A stretch of 48,430 nucleotides of DNA from an uncultured bacterium (GTDB lineage: Bacteria; Acidobacteriota; Thermoanaerobaculia; Thermoanaerobaculales; Thermoanaerobaculaceae), in NCBI GenBank assembly GCA_937924755.1, contig CALEVZ010000018.1:1-48430 (forward strand), in the 5' to 3' direction. Positions 36,724-45,373 of the stretch are shown in pieces. The stretch's first letter is position 1, and each line of letters starts with the position of its first letter. The position numbers were made by a program, and so were the translations under genes. The notes below the pieces were generated by a model. That model was not told where the DNA came from, made no database searches, and saw nothing but the letters and a program-made list of their open reading frames with translations.

Positions 36724-38209
36724 GGAGTTCGCCCGCGCTCTGACCGCCCTCGACTTCGATCTTGTCTCCACGGGGGGAACCGCTGAAGTCCTGTGTCGTG
36801 CCGGCGTGACGGTGCGCGAAGTTGCCTCGCTCACCGGCTCGCCGGAAATCCTCGGCGGCCGGGTAAAGACCCTCCACCCCATGGTTTTCGCGGCGATCCT
36901 GGCGGACCTGGACGAGGAGGAACACCGCGGCGTCCTGAAGGACCTGGGTCTGCCCCCCATTGCCCTGGTGGCGGTGAACCTCTACCCCTTCCGCCAGACC
37001 GTCGCCCGACCCGAGGCCAGCACCGCCGCGGTGATCGAAAACATCGACATCGGTGGGCCGTCCCTTCTGCGCGCCGCCGCCAAGAACCACCGCCATGTAA
37101 CCGTCGTCGTCGACCCGGACGACTACCGGGCGGTGCTGGAGGATCTGGCCGGGGGAGGCAGCCTGGCTTTTCGCCAGCGACTCGCCCTCAAGGCTTTTCG
37201 CCACACCGCCGCCTATGACGCCGCTATCGCTGCCGCCCTGCCGCGCTTTCTCGAGCTTCCCCGTTCACCCCTCTATGAGGCGGTGGCGCCGTGGCTGGAG
37301 GCGCGAGAGGTTCACCTGCGCTACGGTGAAAACCCCCACCAGAGCGCCGTGCTGGCTCGCGCACCTGCCGCCTCTGGCCTCGGGGCGTTTCGCCAGCTTC
37401 AGGGCAAGGGGCTGTCCTACAACAACCTCATGGACGCCGACGGGGCCTGGCGGCTGGTGCACGACCTGCCCGCCCCCGGGGTGGCCATCATCAAGCACGC
37501 CGCACCCTGCGGCGTGGGGCTCGGCCGGTCGGCTGCCGAGGCCTACGCCCGCGCCCTCGCCTGCGACCCGGTGTCGGCCTTCGGCGGTGTGATTGCCTCC
37601 ACCCTGCCAGTGGACGGCGAGGCGGCGCGGGCAATCAATCAGCTCTTCGCCGAGGTGGTGGTGGCCGGTGAGTTGACGGCGGAAGCCGAAGAAGTGTTTC
37701 GCTCCAAGAAGAACTTGCGGGTTCTCCTGGCCCCTCCACCCCAGGCCGGCCTGCCCCGGCTGAGGGTCATTGACGGCGGCCTGCTGGTGCAGGACCCCGA
37801 CGAGGGGTGGGACGAGAGCTGGCAGGTGGTGACCCGCCGCAGCCCCACGGAAGAGGAGCAGAGAGCGATGACGCTCGCCTGGCGAGTGGCCAAGCATGCC
37901 CTTTCCAACGCCGTGGTCGTCGCCTCGCCCAACGCCACCGTGGGGGTGGGCGCCGGCCAGCCCAGCCGCCTGGACTCCTGCCGCATCGCCCTCGACAAGG
38001 CGCGCGCCGCCGGGCTTTCCCTCGCCGGAACCGCCGCTGGATCCGATGCCTTTTTCCCCTTTCCCGATGGAGTCGAAACGCTGGCCGCCGGGGGGGTGAG
38101 CGCCATCGCCCAGCCCGGGGGCTCCATTCGCGACGCCGAGGTCATTGCCGCCGCCGACCGTCTCGGACTCGCCATGGTCTTCACCGGCCGCCGGCACTTC
38201 CGCCACTGA
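36677..38209 (+). CDS. purH: Bifunctional AICAR formyltransferase/IMP cyclohydrolase
   Basis: Catalyses the last two steps of IMP synthesis. The 510-residue protein has an N-terminal MGS-like cyclohydrolase domain (LALLSVSEKRGIEEFARAL, LVSTGGTAEVLCRAGVTV, GGRVKTLHPMVFAAIL, NIDIGGPSLLRAAAKN) and a C-terminal transformylase domain (LRYGENPHQSAVLA, KHAAPCGVGLG near residue 274, PVSAFGGVIA, ending FTGRRHFRH). The length is normal and both active sites look intact. It starts at GTG inside the upstream gene, with GGAG 12 bases away, a rather long spacing. lolA begins 2 bases after its stop. No other purine genes are near. Confidence 0.97.
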   Translation: MNRLALLSVSEKRGIEEFARALTALDFDLVSTGGTAEVLCRAGVTVREVASLTGSPEILGGRVKTLHPMVFAAILADLDEEEHRGVLKDLGLPPIALVAVNLYPFRQTVARPEASTAAVIENIDIGGPSLLRAAAKNHRHVTVVVDPDDYRAVLEDLAGGGSLAFRQRLALKAFRHTAAYDAAIAAALPRFLELPRSPLYEAVAPWLEAREVHLRYGENPHQSAVLARAPAASGLGAFRQLQGKGLSYNNLMDADGAWRLVHDLPAPGVAIIKHAAPCGVGLGRSAAEAYARALACDPVSAFGGVIASTLPVDGEAARAINQLFAEVVVAGELTAEAEEVFRSKKNLRVLLAPPPQAGLPRLRVIDGGLLVQDPDEGWDESWQVVTRRSPTEEEQRAMTLAWRVAKHALSNAVVVASPNATVGVGAGQPSRLDSCRIALDKARAAGLSLAGTAAGSDAFFPFPDGVETLAAGGVSAIAQPGGSIRDAEVIAAADRLGLAMVFTGRRHFRH

Positions 38210-38211
38210 CC

Positions 38212-38799
38212 GTGTCCCCGCTGCTTCTCGTCGTGGCGCTCGCCGCCCCGCCGGTCGCCGAACTGGAGGCTGTGGCGGTGGCCCTGCGCGCCTCGCCGGC
38301 GTGGGAGGCGACGTTCACCCAGCGCTACGTGCCCGCCGGGTTCACCCGCGGCACGGAGGAGACCGGCACCCTGCTGCTGCGACCCCCCGACCGGGTGCGC
38401 TTCGAGTACTCCAGGCGGGTGTTTGCGGTGCGCGAGACGGTGGCGCGATTGATCGACGTCGAAGCGGGCACCTGCGAGGCCGTGCGGCTGGCACAGGACA
38501 CGCTGGATCGCCTGCCGCTGGCGGCAATCCTGGACCCCGGGGCGGCACGCTCCGCTTTCCAGATCGAGGCGGTTGACCGCACGCTCATCCTCACGCCGCG
38601 GCGCCGGACGGAGGGCATCTCCCGCATCGAGGTGCGGCTGGGAAGCGACAACCTGCCTGCGGACGTGGTGGTGCACGACACTACCGGCGATCGCAACGAG
38701 TTCCGCTTCCAGCGCTGGCGGCGCCGCACCGCTCTTCCCGACAGCATCTTTTCCCCTTCGCTCCCCGGGGAGTTGCCGTGCATGCCGGAAGATGGATGA
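38212..38799 (+). CDS. lolA: LolA-like outer-membrane lipoprotein carrier protein
   Basis: A 195-residue periplasmic chaperone expected to ferry lipoproteins to the outer membrane. It has a short hydrophobic leader (SPLLLVVALAAPP) then the LolA-type half-barrel: a helix (VAVALRASPAWEATFTQRYV), GTLLLRPPDRVRFEYSRR, later LILTPRRRTEGISRIEVRLG and a C-terminal strand NEFRFQRWRRR. The sequence is divergent and the signal peptide short, so the general LolA fold is more certain than the specific role. GTG starts 2 bases after the purH stop. It is part of the envelope-related run with a prenyl synthase and kdsD. Confidence 0.8.
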   Translation: MSPLLLVVALAAPPVAELEAVAVALRASPAWEATFTQRYVPAGFTRGTEETGTLLLRPPDRVRFEYSRRVFAVRETVARLIDVEAGTCEAVRLAQDTLDRLPLAAILDPGAARSAFQIEAVDRTLILTPRRRTEGISRIEVRLGSDNLPADVVVHDTTGDRNEFRFQRWRRRTALPDSIFSPSLPGELPCMPEDG

Positions 38800-38905
38800 C
38801 AGGTCGCGCCGTTCCCACTACCATGAGGGGTGGCCGCGGGGCCACGGGAGGGAGTACACGCTGAACGCAAGTACCGCTGCGGCAGTGCGCTTGGGAAGCG
38901 GGGCA

Positions 38906-39874
38906 ATGGCCAACGCCCTAAAGCTCATCACGCCCCGTCTGGCGGAGGTGGAGCGGTTCATCGGCGCGCAACTGGCCGAGGCGCCGGATTCCGTCCGCGA
39001 GGCCGGCTCCTACGTCTTCGAAGGTGGCGGCAAACGACTGCGACCCGCCATGGTCCTGCTGGTGTCACGACTTCTGGGCTACCAAGGGGACCGGGACGTG
39101 CGCTACGGGGCAGTGATCGAAATGATTCATACCGCCACGCTGGTGCACGATGACATCATCGACCACGCCGCCCTGCGGCGCGGTCGTCCCACGGCCAACC
39201 ACAAGTGGGGCAATCAGTTGACGGTGTTGTTGGGGGACTGGCTGTACACCCGCTCCATGGAGTTGGCGCTGGAGGTGGATGACGTCCCGGTGATGCGCGT
39301 GCTGTCTCGGGCCACCATTGAGATGATCGAAGGGGAAATGATCGGTCTCAGGATGAGTGGCCGACTCGACACCGACGAGGCCACCTACATGGACATCGTG
39401 CGCCGGAAAACCGCCGGCATTTTCGCGGCGGCCACCTCCATCCCCGCCCTCTTCGAGCCCGCCTTCGCTCGCCACCGCGACACCCTCATGGAGTACGGCA
39501 CCCATCTGGGGGTTTGTTTCCAAATTGCCGACGACCTCTTGGACCTCACCGCCTCCGAATCGAGTCTGGGAAAGCCGGTGTTTTCCGACCTCCGGGAGGG
39601 CAAGCTCACCCTGCCGTTCATCCGGCTCCTCCCGCGCCTGCGAGATTGGGAACGGGCGACGCTGGCCCAGGTACTCACCACCGGGCATCTGAGCGCCGAC
39701 GCCGAAAGCGACATCCGCGCTCTCCTGGATCGCCACGGTATCGTGGAGGAAGTGCGTCGGGTCGCCATGAGCTTCGCCGAGCGAGCCACCGCCTGCGCCG
39801 TCACCCTGCCCGGCGGCATCGAGCGGGACGCCCTCGCCGAGGCCCCCCGCTACGTCATCGATCGCGAGTTCTGA
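38906..39874 (+). CDS. Polyprenyl diphosphate synthase (trans-isoprenyl, IspB-like)
   Basis: Extends allylic diphosphates with IPP to a long prenyl chain, for quinones or similar lipids. The 322-residue protein (from ATG 38906) has the conserved GGGKRLRPAMVLLVSRLLG, the first Asp-rich motif LVHDDIIDHAALRRGRPTAN, and the second QIADDLLDLTASE, with GKPVFSDLREGKLTLPFI after it. Small residues precede the first Asp motif, which fits a long-chain product. The start is uncertain: the best ribosome site, GGGAGGGAG at 38846-38854, is 6 bases before an in-frame CTG at 38861, whereas ATG 38906 has a weak site; in-frame GTG 38885 is also possible. kdsD follows 14 bases later. Confidence 0.93.
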   Translation: MANALKLITPRLAEVERFIGAQLAEAPDSVREAGSYVFEGGGKRLRPAMVLLVSRLLGYQGDRDVRYGAVIEMIHTATLVHDDIIDHAALRRGRPTANHKWGNQLTVLLGDWLYTRSMELALEVDDVPVMRVLSRATIEMIEGEMIGLRMSGRLDTDEATYMDIVRRKTAGIFAAATSIPALFEPAFARHRDTLMEYGTHLGVCFQIADDLLDLTASESSLGKPVFSDLREGKLTLPFIRLLPRLRDWERATLAQVLTTGHLSADAESDIRALLDRHGIVEEVRRVAMSFAERATACAVTLPGGIERDALAEAPRYVIDREF

Positions 39875-39888
39875 CGGGAGGCGGCACG

Positions 39889-40845
39889 ATGTCGGTGCAG
39901 CTGGCGCGCGAGGTGCTGCAGACCGAGGCGGAGGCCATCCTTCGTTTAAGAGACAGGTTGGATGACACGTTCACCCGGGCCGTGGACCTCCTGGCCAGCT
40001 GCCGCGGCCGCGTGGTGTGGACGGGGATGGGCAAGTCGGGGATCATCTGCCGCAAGCTGGCCGCCACCATGGCCTCCACCGGCACGCCGGCGATGTTCCT
40101 TCACCCCGCCGAGGCGATCCACGGCGATCTGGGCATGGTGACCTCCGCCGATGTCGTGGTGGCCATCTCCAACTCCGGCACCACCGACGAGCTGCTGCGC
40201 TTGGTCGAGTACCTCAAACGCCTGGGCACGCCCCTGGTGGCGCTGACTTCCAACCCTTCCTCGCCGCTGGCACGTCACGCCGACATCCACCTGGACCTGG
40301 GCGTCACCCGTGAGGCATGCCCCAACAACCTCGCCCCCACTGCCTCCACCACCGCCTCGCTGGCCCTCGGCGACGCCCTGGCGATCGCCCTGTCCGTGCG
40401 CAAGGGCTTTCAGCCTCAGGATTTTGCCCGGCTCCACCCGGGCGGCAAGCTGGGTCTGCGCCTGCGCACCGTGGAGAACCTCATGCACGCCGGCGAGGAG
40501 GTGCCGCGGGTGCCACCCACCGCCGCCATGAAGGACGTCATCTACGAGATGTCCCGCAAGGGCCTCGGCATCACCACGGTGCAGGACGACGAGGCCAAAC
40601 TCCTGGGAGTCATCACCGACGGGGACCTGCGCCGCCTCATGGAGGCCCACGCCAACCCCCTCTCGCTCACCGCCGGCGAGGTGATGCACCCCGGAGGGGT
40701 TACCATCGCGCCAGACGCCCTGGCCACCGCGGCGCTGCGCCTCCTGGAGGAGAAGCGCATCACCTCGCTGGTGGTGGCCGCGCCCGACCGCACGGTGCTG
40801 GGGATCATCCACGTCCACGATCTATGGGGAATCGAGCTCCACTGA
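39889..40845 (+). CDS. kdsD: D-arabinose 5-phosphate isomerase (KpsF/GutQ/KdsD family)
   Basis: Interconverts D-ribulose 5-phosphate and D-arabinose 5-phosphate, the first committed step to KDO for lipopolysaccharide. The 318-residue protein has an SIS domain (VVWTGMGKSGIICRKLAATM, FLHPAEAIHGDLGMV, VAISNSGTTDELLRLVEYLK, DFARLHPGGKLGLRL) and two CBS domains (AAMKDVIYEMSRKGLGITTV, LGVITDGDLRRLMEAH, then LLEEKRITSLVVA and LGIIHVHDLWGIEL). The ATG follows GGGAGGCGGCACG. It suggests an LPS-bearing outer membrane, consistent with lolA nearby. It converges with the PEP-synthase-like operon, 28 bases apart. Confidence 0.96.
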   Translation: MSVQLAREVLQTEAEAILRLRDRLDDTFTRAVDLLASCRGRVVWTGMGKSGIICRKLAATMASTGTPAMFLHPAEAIHGDLGMVTSADVVVAISNSGTTDELLRLVEYLKRLGTPLVALTSNPSSPLARHADIHLDLGVTREACPNNLAPTASTTASLALGDALAIALSVRKGFQPQDFARLHPGGKLGLRLRTVENLMHAGEEVPRVPPTAAMKDVIYEMSRKGLGITTVQDDEAKLLGVITDGDLRRLMEAHANPLSLTAGEVMHPGGVTIAPDALATAALRLLEEKRITSLVVAAPDRTVLGIIHVHDLWGIELH

Positions 40846-40873
40846 TCGCCGCCCGCTCGAGCAGGACAGCCTG

Positions 40874-43351
40874 TCAGTAGAACTTGTCCAGCTCGCCGGC
40901 GAGAAATGCCCGGGCAAAAAACTCGGGGCTGGAGTCGCTGTCCATCAGCATGTCCAGCTGCCGGGCGCACATCGTGATGCGACCGAGATCCTCCAGCCGC
41001 TTGATGATGACCTCCTCCTCGTACTTGTCTAGCCGCGCATGTAGGATTTCACCCTTGGCCTTGACGCGGAACTCCAGCGCCTCCAAAACCCTGGTGAGGA
41101 AGACGATGCGCCTGGCGCGGCGTTGCGCGTCGGCGGCCCCGCCCGAGAAGCGGAAGTGGATGTAGTTCTTGTTGGTACTGTGACCGCAGTAGCTGTCGAC
41201 GGTGGAGAAGTGGTACCCGGCCTTGGTGGAGAAGTTCAGATAGCGGTCCGAAATGATGGCGTAGGACAGCCGGCCCAGCTTTTGCGCTTGGGGAGGCGGA
41301 CCGGCCATGCTCTCCCCCAGCACCGACAGAAAACCCTTCACCGACACGGGTCGCGGGTGGCGCCAGGCGTGGCGGGGGTCCAACATGCCCTCGAGAAACG
41401 CCCGCATGGGCACCGAGGTGACGGCGGAGACGGGCACCGTGTGTCCGACGTAAGTTTCCTCAGCGAGCCCCCCACCCACATCAAAGACGCGAATTTCGAT
41501 CGGTAACTCGGCGGCCAGACGGTAGGAGTTGTGCCGGTCCTCCCCGGCCGCGTCGCCGAAGTGGAACATCACCTCAAAGGCCTTCTCGTGCACGAAGCGG
41601 GTGATATCGTGCAAGGTGCGGCAGTGGGCGGGGGCGAACTCCGGCGCCGCCGGATCGGTCAGGTAAAGAGGAGTCACCAGCGCGGCGATCCGCCCCAGGG
41701 CCTGCACCGCCGGGGAGTCCCCCCGCACCGGCCGCCGACGTCGGCCCGCCTTGCCGTCGGCCGGCAGCCCGGCAAAGATCCGCCGCGCCCGCGCATCCAC
41801 CGTTACCGCCTGGCCCTCCGACAGCCTCGCCAGCGCCCCCGTCACGCCCACCAGGGCCGGTACCCCCATCTCCCGTGCCAGAATCGCCATGTGGCCGGTG
41901 GGAGAGCCCACCTCGGTGACGATGGCGGCACAGCGGTTCATCACCTGCAGGAACTTGGGCGACGAATGCCGCGCCACCAGCACTCCCCCCGCCGGGAAGC
42001 CGCGCAGATCGTCCGCTTTCGTGACGACGACCACCGGGCCGCCCCCCAGTCCCTGGCAAGCCACCGCGCCCCCCTCCAGCAGCAGCGGCAGGCCTTCGGT
42101 CAGGGTGGCGTCCTCGACGATGTCGGGTGCCACGGGCACCATGGGCCGGGTCTGCAGGATGAACAACCTGCCCCCCCGGTCGATGGCCCACTCCACATCC
42201 TGGGGAGACCGGAAGTGAGCCTCTAGCGTCCGCGCCGCCGCCGCCAGGCGCAGCAGGTCCTCCTGGGAGAGCAACGTCCCCTCGCCCTCGAACCGGCCGC
42301 CCAGCGTCCCCGTCCACACACTGCCCCCTTCGGTGCCGGCCGCCACCCCGGCGGCCACCCCCGAGGTTGCAGCGATCATCACTTCATCCCGCTCCAGATC
42401 CTCCGGGTGGCGGGAGAACATGATCCCGGCCGCCCGCGGCTCCACCATGCGCAGGCACCCCACCGCCATGGCCGACTCGCCGGCGGTCAACCCGCGCTCC
42501 AGACGGTACGCCACCGCCACCGGGGAAAACGCCGAGGCGATCACCCGGCGATACTCCGCGGCCACCTCGCCCCGCCGGACGTTGAGCTGGGAGTAGTAAA
42601 TCCCGGCGTGCGAAGCGGCCACCGCGTCCTCTCCCACCGCCGAGGAACGCATGGCCACCCGTACGTTCTCGCCACCGAAGGTGCGCTCGAAGGTATTCTC
42701 GATGGCCGTCTCGAGCTCCCGGGGCAGCGCCGCGGCAAGAATCGCCTCGTGCACTTCGGCGCAGGCCTCGGCCAGAGCCTCCTGGCCGTGTGACTCCAGC
42801 ACCCCTTCCAGGCGTTCGCAGCGCTCCCACAGCTCGTTCTCGGCCATGAAACGCGAGAACGCCGCCGTCGAGATGACGAAGCCTTCCGGCACAGCGAGGC
42901 CGCAGCGACTGGCCACCTCGCCCAGATTCGCCATCTTGGCACCGGCGGCGGGCACGTCACTCGCCCGCAACTGGGATAGAGGAAGCACCAGCGGCCCCTG
43001 GGCGGCCCCACGCAGGCGCAGGAACTCGGCGTCCAGTTGGCCAGAGATGCGCTGCATGGCGTCGTAGAGGTCGTAGTACTGGCCCCCAGCGATCTGGTTC
43101 AGGTTCTTCACCATCACGAAGACGTCGAGGGCCGCCTTGCGGGTGCGCTGGAGGGTGGAATCAAGGGCGAACGCTTCGGAAGAAGCGAGGAGATCCTCGA
43201 GGTCGGCGTACAGTTGCAGAGCGGCGTCGTTGAGGGACAGCAACTCGCGGAAGCGCTCGTATTTGAGCCGGAAGGCGGCGGAACCGACAACCGGACCACC
43301 GCTCCTGGCGGGCTTAAAGAAGCTGCGCAGCCGAGTGAGCCAACCGCCCAT
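40874..43351 (-). CDS. PEP-synthase-like ATP-grasp/phosphohistidine protein, paralogue 1
   Basis: An 825-residue protein. Residues 1-115 are helical. An ATP-grasp (PPDK_N-type) domain spans about 125-405: AGAKMANLGEVASRCGLAVP, VRVAMRSSAVGEDA, and DVEWAIDRGGRLFILQTRPM. The swivel (PEP-utilizers, mobile) domain at about 440-525 has the phosphorylatable His487 in TEVGSPTGHMAILAREMGVP. In place of the PEP/pyruvate TIM barrel is a C-terminal domain of about 255 residues (CRTLHDITRFVHEKAFEVMF, GYHFSTVDSYCGHSTNKNYI, RLEDLGRITMCARQLDML) shared with paralogue 2. The glycine-rich GLGE loop of true PEP synthases is altered (SGVAAGVAAG). The ATG overlaps the response-regulator stop (TGATG). It is the last gene of the operon; substrate and partner are unknown. 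Confidence 0.88.
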   Translation of the reverse strand: MGGWLTRLRSFFKPARSGGPVVGSAAFRLKYERFRELLSLNDAALQLYADLEDLLASSEAFALDSTLQRTRKAALDVFVMVKNLNQIAGGQYYDLYDAMQRISGQLDAEFLRLRGAAQGPLVLPLSQLRASDVPAAGAKMANLGEVASRCGLAVPEGFVISTAAFSRFMAENELWERCERLEGVLESHGQEALAEACAEVHEAILAAALPRELETAIENTFERTFGGENVRVAMRSSAVGEDAVAASHAGIYYSQLNVRRGEVAAEYRRVIASAFSPVAVAYRLERGLTAGESAMAVGCLRMVEPRAAGIMFSRHPEDLERDEVMIAATSGVAAGVAAGTEGGSVWTGTLGGRFEGEGTLLSQEDLLRLAAAARTLEAHFRSPQDVEWAIDRGGRLFILQTRPMVPVAPDIVEDATLTEGLPLLLEGGAVACQGLGGGPVVVVTKADDLRGFPAGGVLVARHSSPKFLQVMNRCAAIVTEVGSPTGHMAILAREMGVPALVGVTGALARLSEGQAVTVDARARRIFAGLPADGKAGRRRRPVRGDSPAVQALGRIAALVTPLYLTDPAAPEFAPAHCRTLHDITRFVHEKAFEVMFHFGDAAGEDRHNSYRLAAELPIEIRVFDVGGGLAEETYVGHTVPVSAVTSVPMRAFLEGMLDPRHAWRHPRPVSVKGFLSVLGESMAGPPPQAQKLGRLSYAIISDRYLNFSTKAGYHFSTVDSYCGHSTNKNYIHFRFSGGAADAQRRARRIVFLTRVLEALEFRVKAKGEILHARLDKYEEEVIIKRLEDLGRITMCARQLDMLMDSDSSPEFFARAFLAGELDKFY

Positions 43352-43725
43352 CACGCCGAGCGCATCGCCGCGGCGCGCCGGATGGTGTCGAGCATGACGT
43401 CAAACTCCACCGGCTTCAGCAGATACTCGAAGGCACCCAGCTCCATCCCCTTCACCCCCAGTTCCACCGAGGCGTGGCCGGTCAACAGGATCACGGGCAC
43501 GTCGGGAAAGTCGCGGGTGATGCGGCGCAGCAGCTCGAGCCCATCCATCCCGGGCATCTTCACGTCCACCACGGCACAGTCGAAGGCGTTGGCCTCCAGC
43601 TCCCGGACGGCGTCCTCCCCGCTTGTCACGGCGGTGCACTCAACGCCGCGCCGCGCCAGTCGGGCCGCGGTCGGCTCCAGGAACTCCACCTCGTCGTCAA
43701 CCAACAGTAGCCTAAGGTCCGACAT
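43351..43725 (-). CDS. Single-domain response regulator (receiver only)
   Basis: A 124-residue CheY-like receiver. The acidic pair and phospho-acceptor are in LLLVDDEVEF and CAVVDVKMPGMDG (Asp54), with the conserved Thr in VILLTGHAS and Lys in LLKPVEFD. There is no DNA-binding or enzymatic output domain, so its output must be protein-protein contact. GGAGGTAAGGG precedes the ATG, and the start lies within the 3' end of the kinase gene (14-base overlap). Its TGA overlaps the start of paralogue 1. The close coupling suggests that one or both PEP-synthase-like proteins are its targets, which is inference. Confidence 0.95.
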   Translation of the reverse strand: MSDLRLLLVDDEVEFLEPTAARLARRGVECTAVTSGEDAVRELEANAFDCAVVDVKMPGMDGLELLRRITRDFPDVPVILLTGHASVELGVKGMELGAFEYLLKPVEFDVMLDTIRRAAAMRSA

Positions 43726-45373
43726 CCCTTACCTCCGCTTCCAGCGGGAACCACAAGGTGAAACAGGTTCCCTTGCCCACCGTGCTCGCCACCGAGATAC
43801 GTCCTCCCAGCGTCTGCATCACGTCCTTGCAGATCGCCAGGCCCAGGCCGCTGTGCACCCGCTCCCCGCTCTTGGTGGAAAAGAACGGCTCGAAGATGCG
43901 TTCCAGATCCCGCGGCGGGATTCCCGGCCCGTTGTCGGCGATGGTCACCTCGACGCCATCCTTGACCGCGCGAACTCTCGTGCGTACCTCGCCACCCGCG
44001 CCCACCGCGTCAATGGCGTTGTTGATCAGATTCAAGAACACCTGCTGCATCTGCGCCAGACTGGTGCGGACCAGGGGCAGGTCGCGCTCCACCTCCCGCA
44101 CGATGCGAATGGACGAAGCGAGCGCCTCTCGCTCCACGAACGACACCGTTTCCTCCAGCGCCGCGGCCACATCCACCGGCTCGATATCCGGCCCCAGCCG
44201 GCGGGAAAAGCCCAGTAACCGGTGGGTCACCTTGCGCGCGCGATCCACCTGGGCGCCGATCTTGGCCAGGCGAGCGCGCCACTCCGAGGCTTCGCCCACC
44301 CCCGACAGATCGTCCAGCGAGTCGGAGAGCACACCCACCTGTGCGTCGATGATGGCCAGAGGGTTGTTGATCTCGTGCGCCACGCTGGCCGCCAGACGAC
44401 CGATGGCGGCCATCTTCTGCGCTTGCGCCGCCGATTCGAAAAGGCTCGCCCGCTCGATCTCCATGGCCCGGATCTGCCGCAACCGGGCCTTCACCACCAC
44501 CAGGGCGAGCAGCGGCACGAGCACCAGCCCGGCGATGAAAACCCCTAGCACCGCCGGGTGGGCGTTGAGCAGCTGCGACAACCCCGGTGCCTCCTGCCGC
44601 GCCACCAACACCCAGGCACCGCCCCGCAGCCAGATGGTGGCGATGAACTCCGTGCTCCCTCCTCGGCGCCGTTCCACCACCCGCACCCCCGAGTGCACCG
44701 GCAAGGGGCCCAGATCCGAGCGGGCCATCAGCTGGTGGTGCGCCGCCGTCGCCGTCTGGTACTCTCCGGCCCGATTCAGAATGAAGACCTCGGCCCCCGA
44801 CTCGATCCCCCCTTCCCGCACCAGCGCCGAGAGCATGCCGGTGTCGATGGTCGCCCGCAGCACCCAATCGCGCCCGGCATCGCGCTTGCGCACCGCCATG
44901 ACCATGTGGGGGAAGCGCCGGAACCCCAGGAACACGTCCGACTCGTAGCGCCCCTGCACCATGACGTGCTCGAACCAGTCCTGGTCCCTGTAGATGCGGT
45001 CGCGCAGGTTGTACGGCCCGACGTAGGCGCGGTGCACACCCTCGGAGTCGATGAGGCCGAGATCGATGATCCCCCCATGCTCACGGCGCAGCTGCGCCAG
45101 GAGCGCATCCAGCCTCGCCTCGTCGGTCAGCGCCTCGGCCGAAAACGAAGCCGCCACCAGCTCCAGATCCCGCATGCGGTCCTCGAGGAAAAGATCGATG
45201 GTGGCCTTGCGGTTCTTCACCATGGCCTCCAGCAGGTTGCGCGTCCGCGTCTCGATGGCGGCGCGGTTGGCCACGTACCCCGCCACCCCCATGGCCAGCA
45301 GGGGCACCAGCCCGAAGGCCAGCAGCACGGCCACCATCTGTCGGCGCATGCGGCGGTAGGGGTTAGACGGCAC
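43712..45373 (-). CDS. Membrane sensor histidine kinase with an extracytoplasmic dCache-like domain
   Basis: A 553-residue kinase from GTG 45373 (GGGAGGT upstream, overlapping the end of paralogue 2 by 11 bases). First membrane helix about 13-33 (MVAVLLAFGLVPLLAMGVAG), then a periplasmic sensor of about 240 residues resembling dCache (GGIIDLGLIDSEGVHRAYVG, DRIYRDQDWFEHVM, VMAVRKRD, WVLRATIDTGML). Second helix about 274-295. The HisKA phosphoacceptor is His334 in IGRLAASVAHEINNPLAIID, followed by an HATPase_c domain with LNLINNAIDAVG (N box), IADNGPGIPPRD and HSGLGLAICKDVM. The arrangement resembles NtrB/DctB-type kinases. The ligand is unknown; small organic acids are common for this sensor fold. 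Confidence 0.95.
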   Translation of the reverse strand: MPSNPYRRMRRQMVAVLLAFGLVPLLAMGVAGYVANRAAIETRTRNLLEAMVKNRKATIDLFLEDRMRDLELVAASFSAEALTDEARLDALLAQLRREHGGIIDLGLIDSEGVHRAYVGPYNLRDRIYRDQDWFEHVMVQGRYESDVFLGFRRFPHMVMAVRKRDAGRDWVLRATIDTGMLSALVREGGIESGAEVFILNRAGEYQTATAAHHQLMARSDLGPLPVHSGVRVVERRRGGSTEFIATIWLRGGAWVLVARQEAPGLSQLLNAHPAVLGVFIAGLVLVPLLALVVVKARLRQIRAMEIERASLFESAAQAQKMAAIGRLAASVAHEINNPLAIIDAQVGVLSDSLDDLSGVGEASEWRARLAKIGAQVDRARKVTHRLLGFSRRLGPDIEPVDVAAALEETVSFVEREALASSIRIVREVERDLPLVRTSLAQMQQVFLNLINNAIDAVGAGGEVRTRVRAVKDGVEVTIADNGPGIPPRDLERIFEPFFSTKSGERVHSGLGLAICKDVMQTLGGRISVASTVGKGTCFTLWFPLEAEVRDVGP

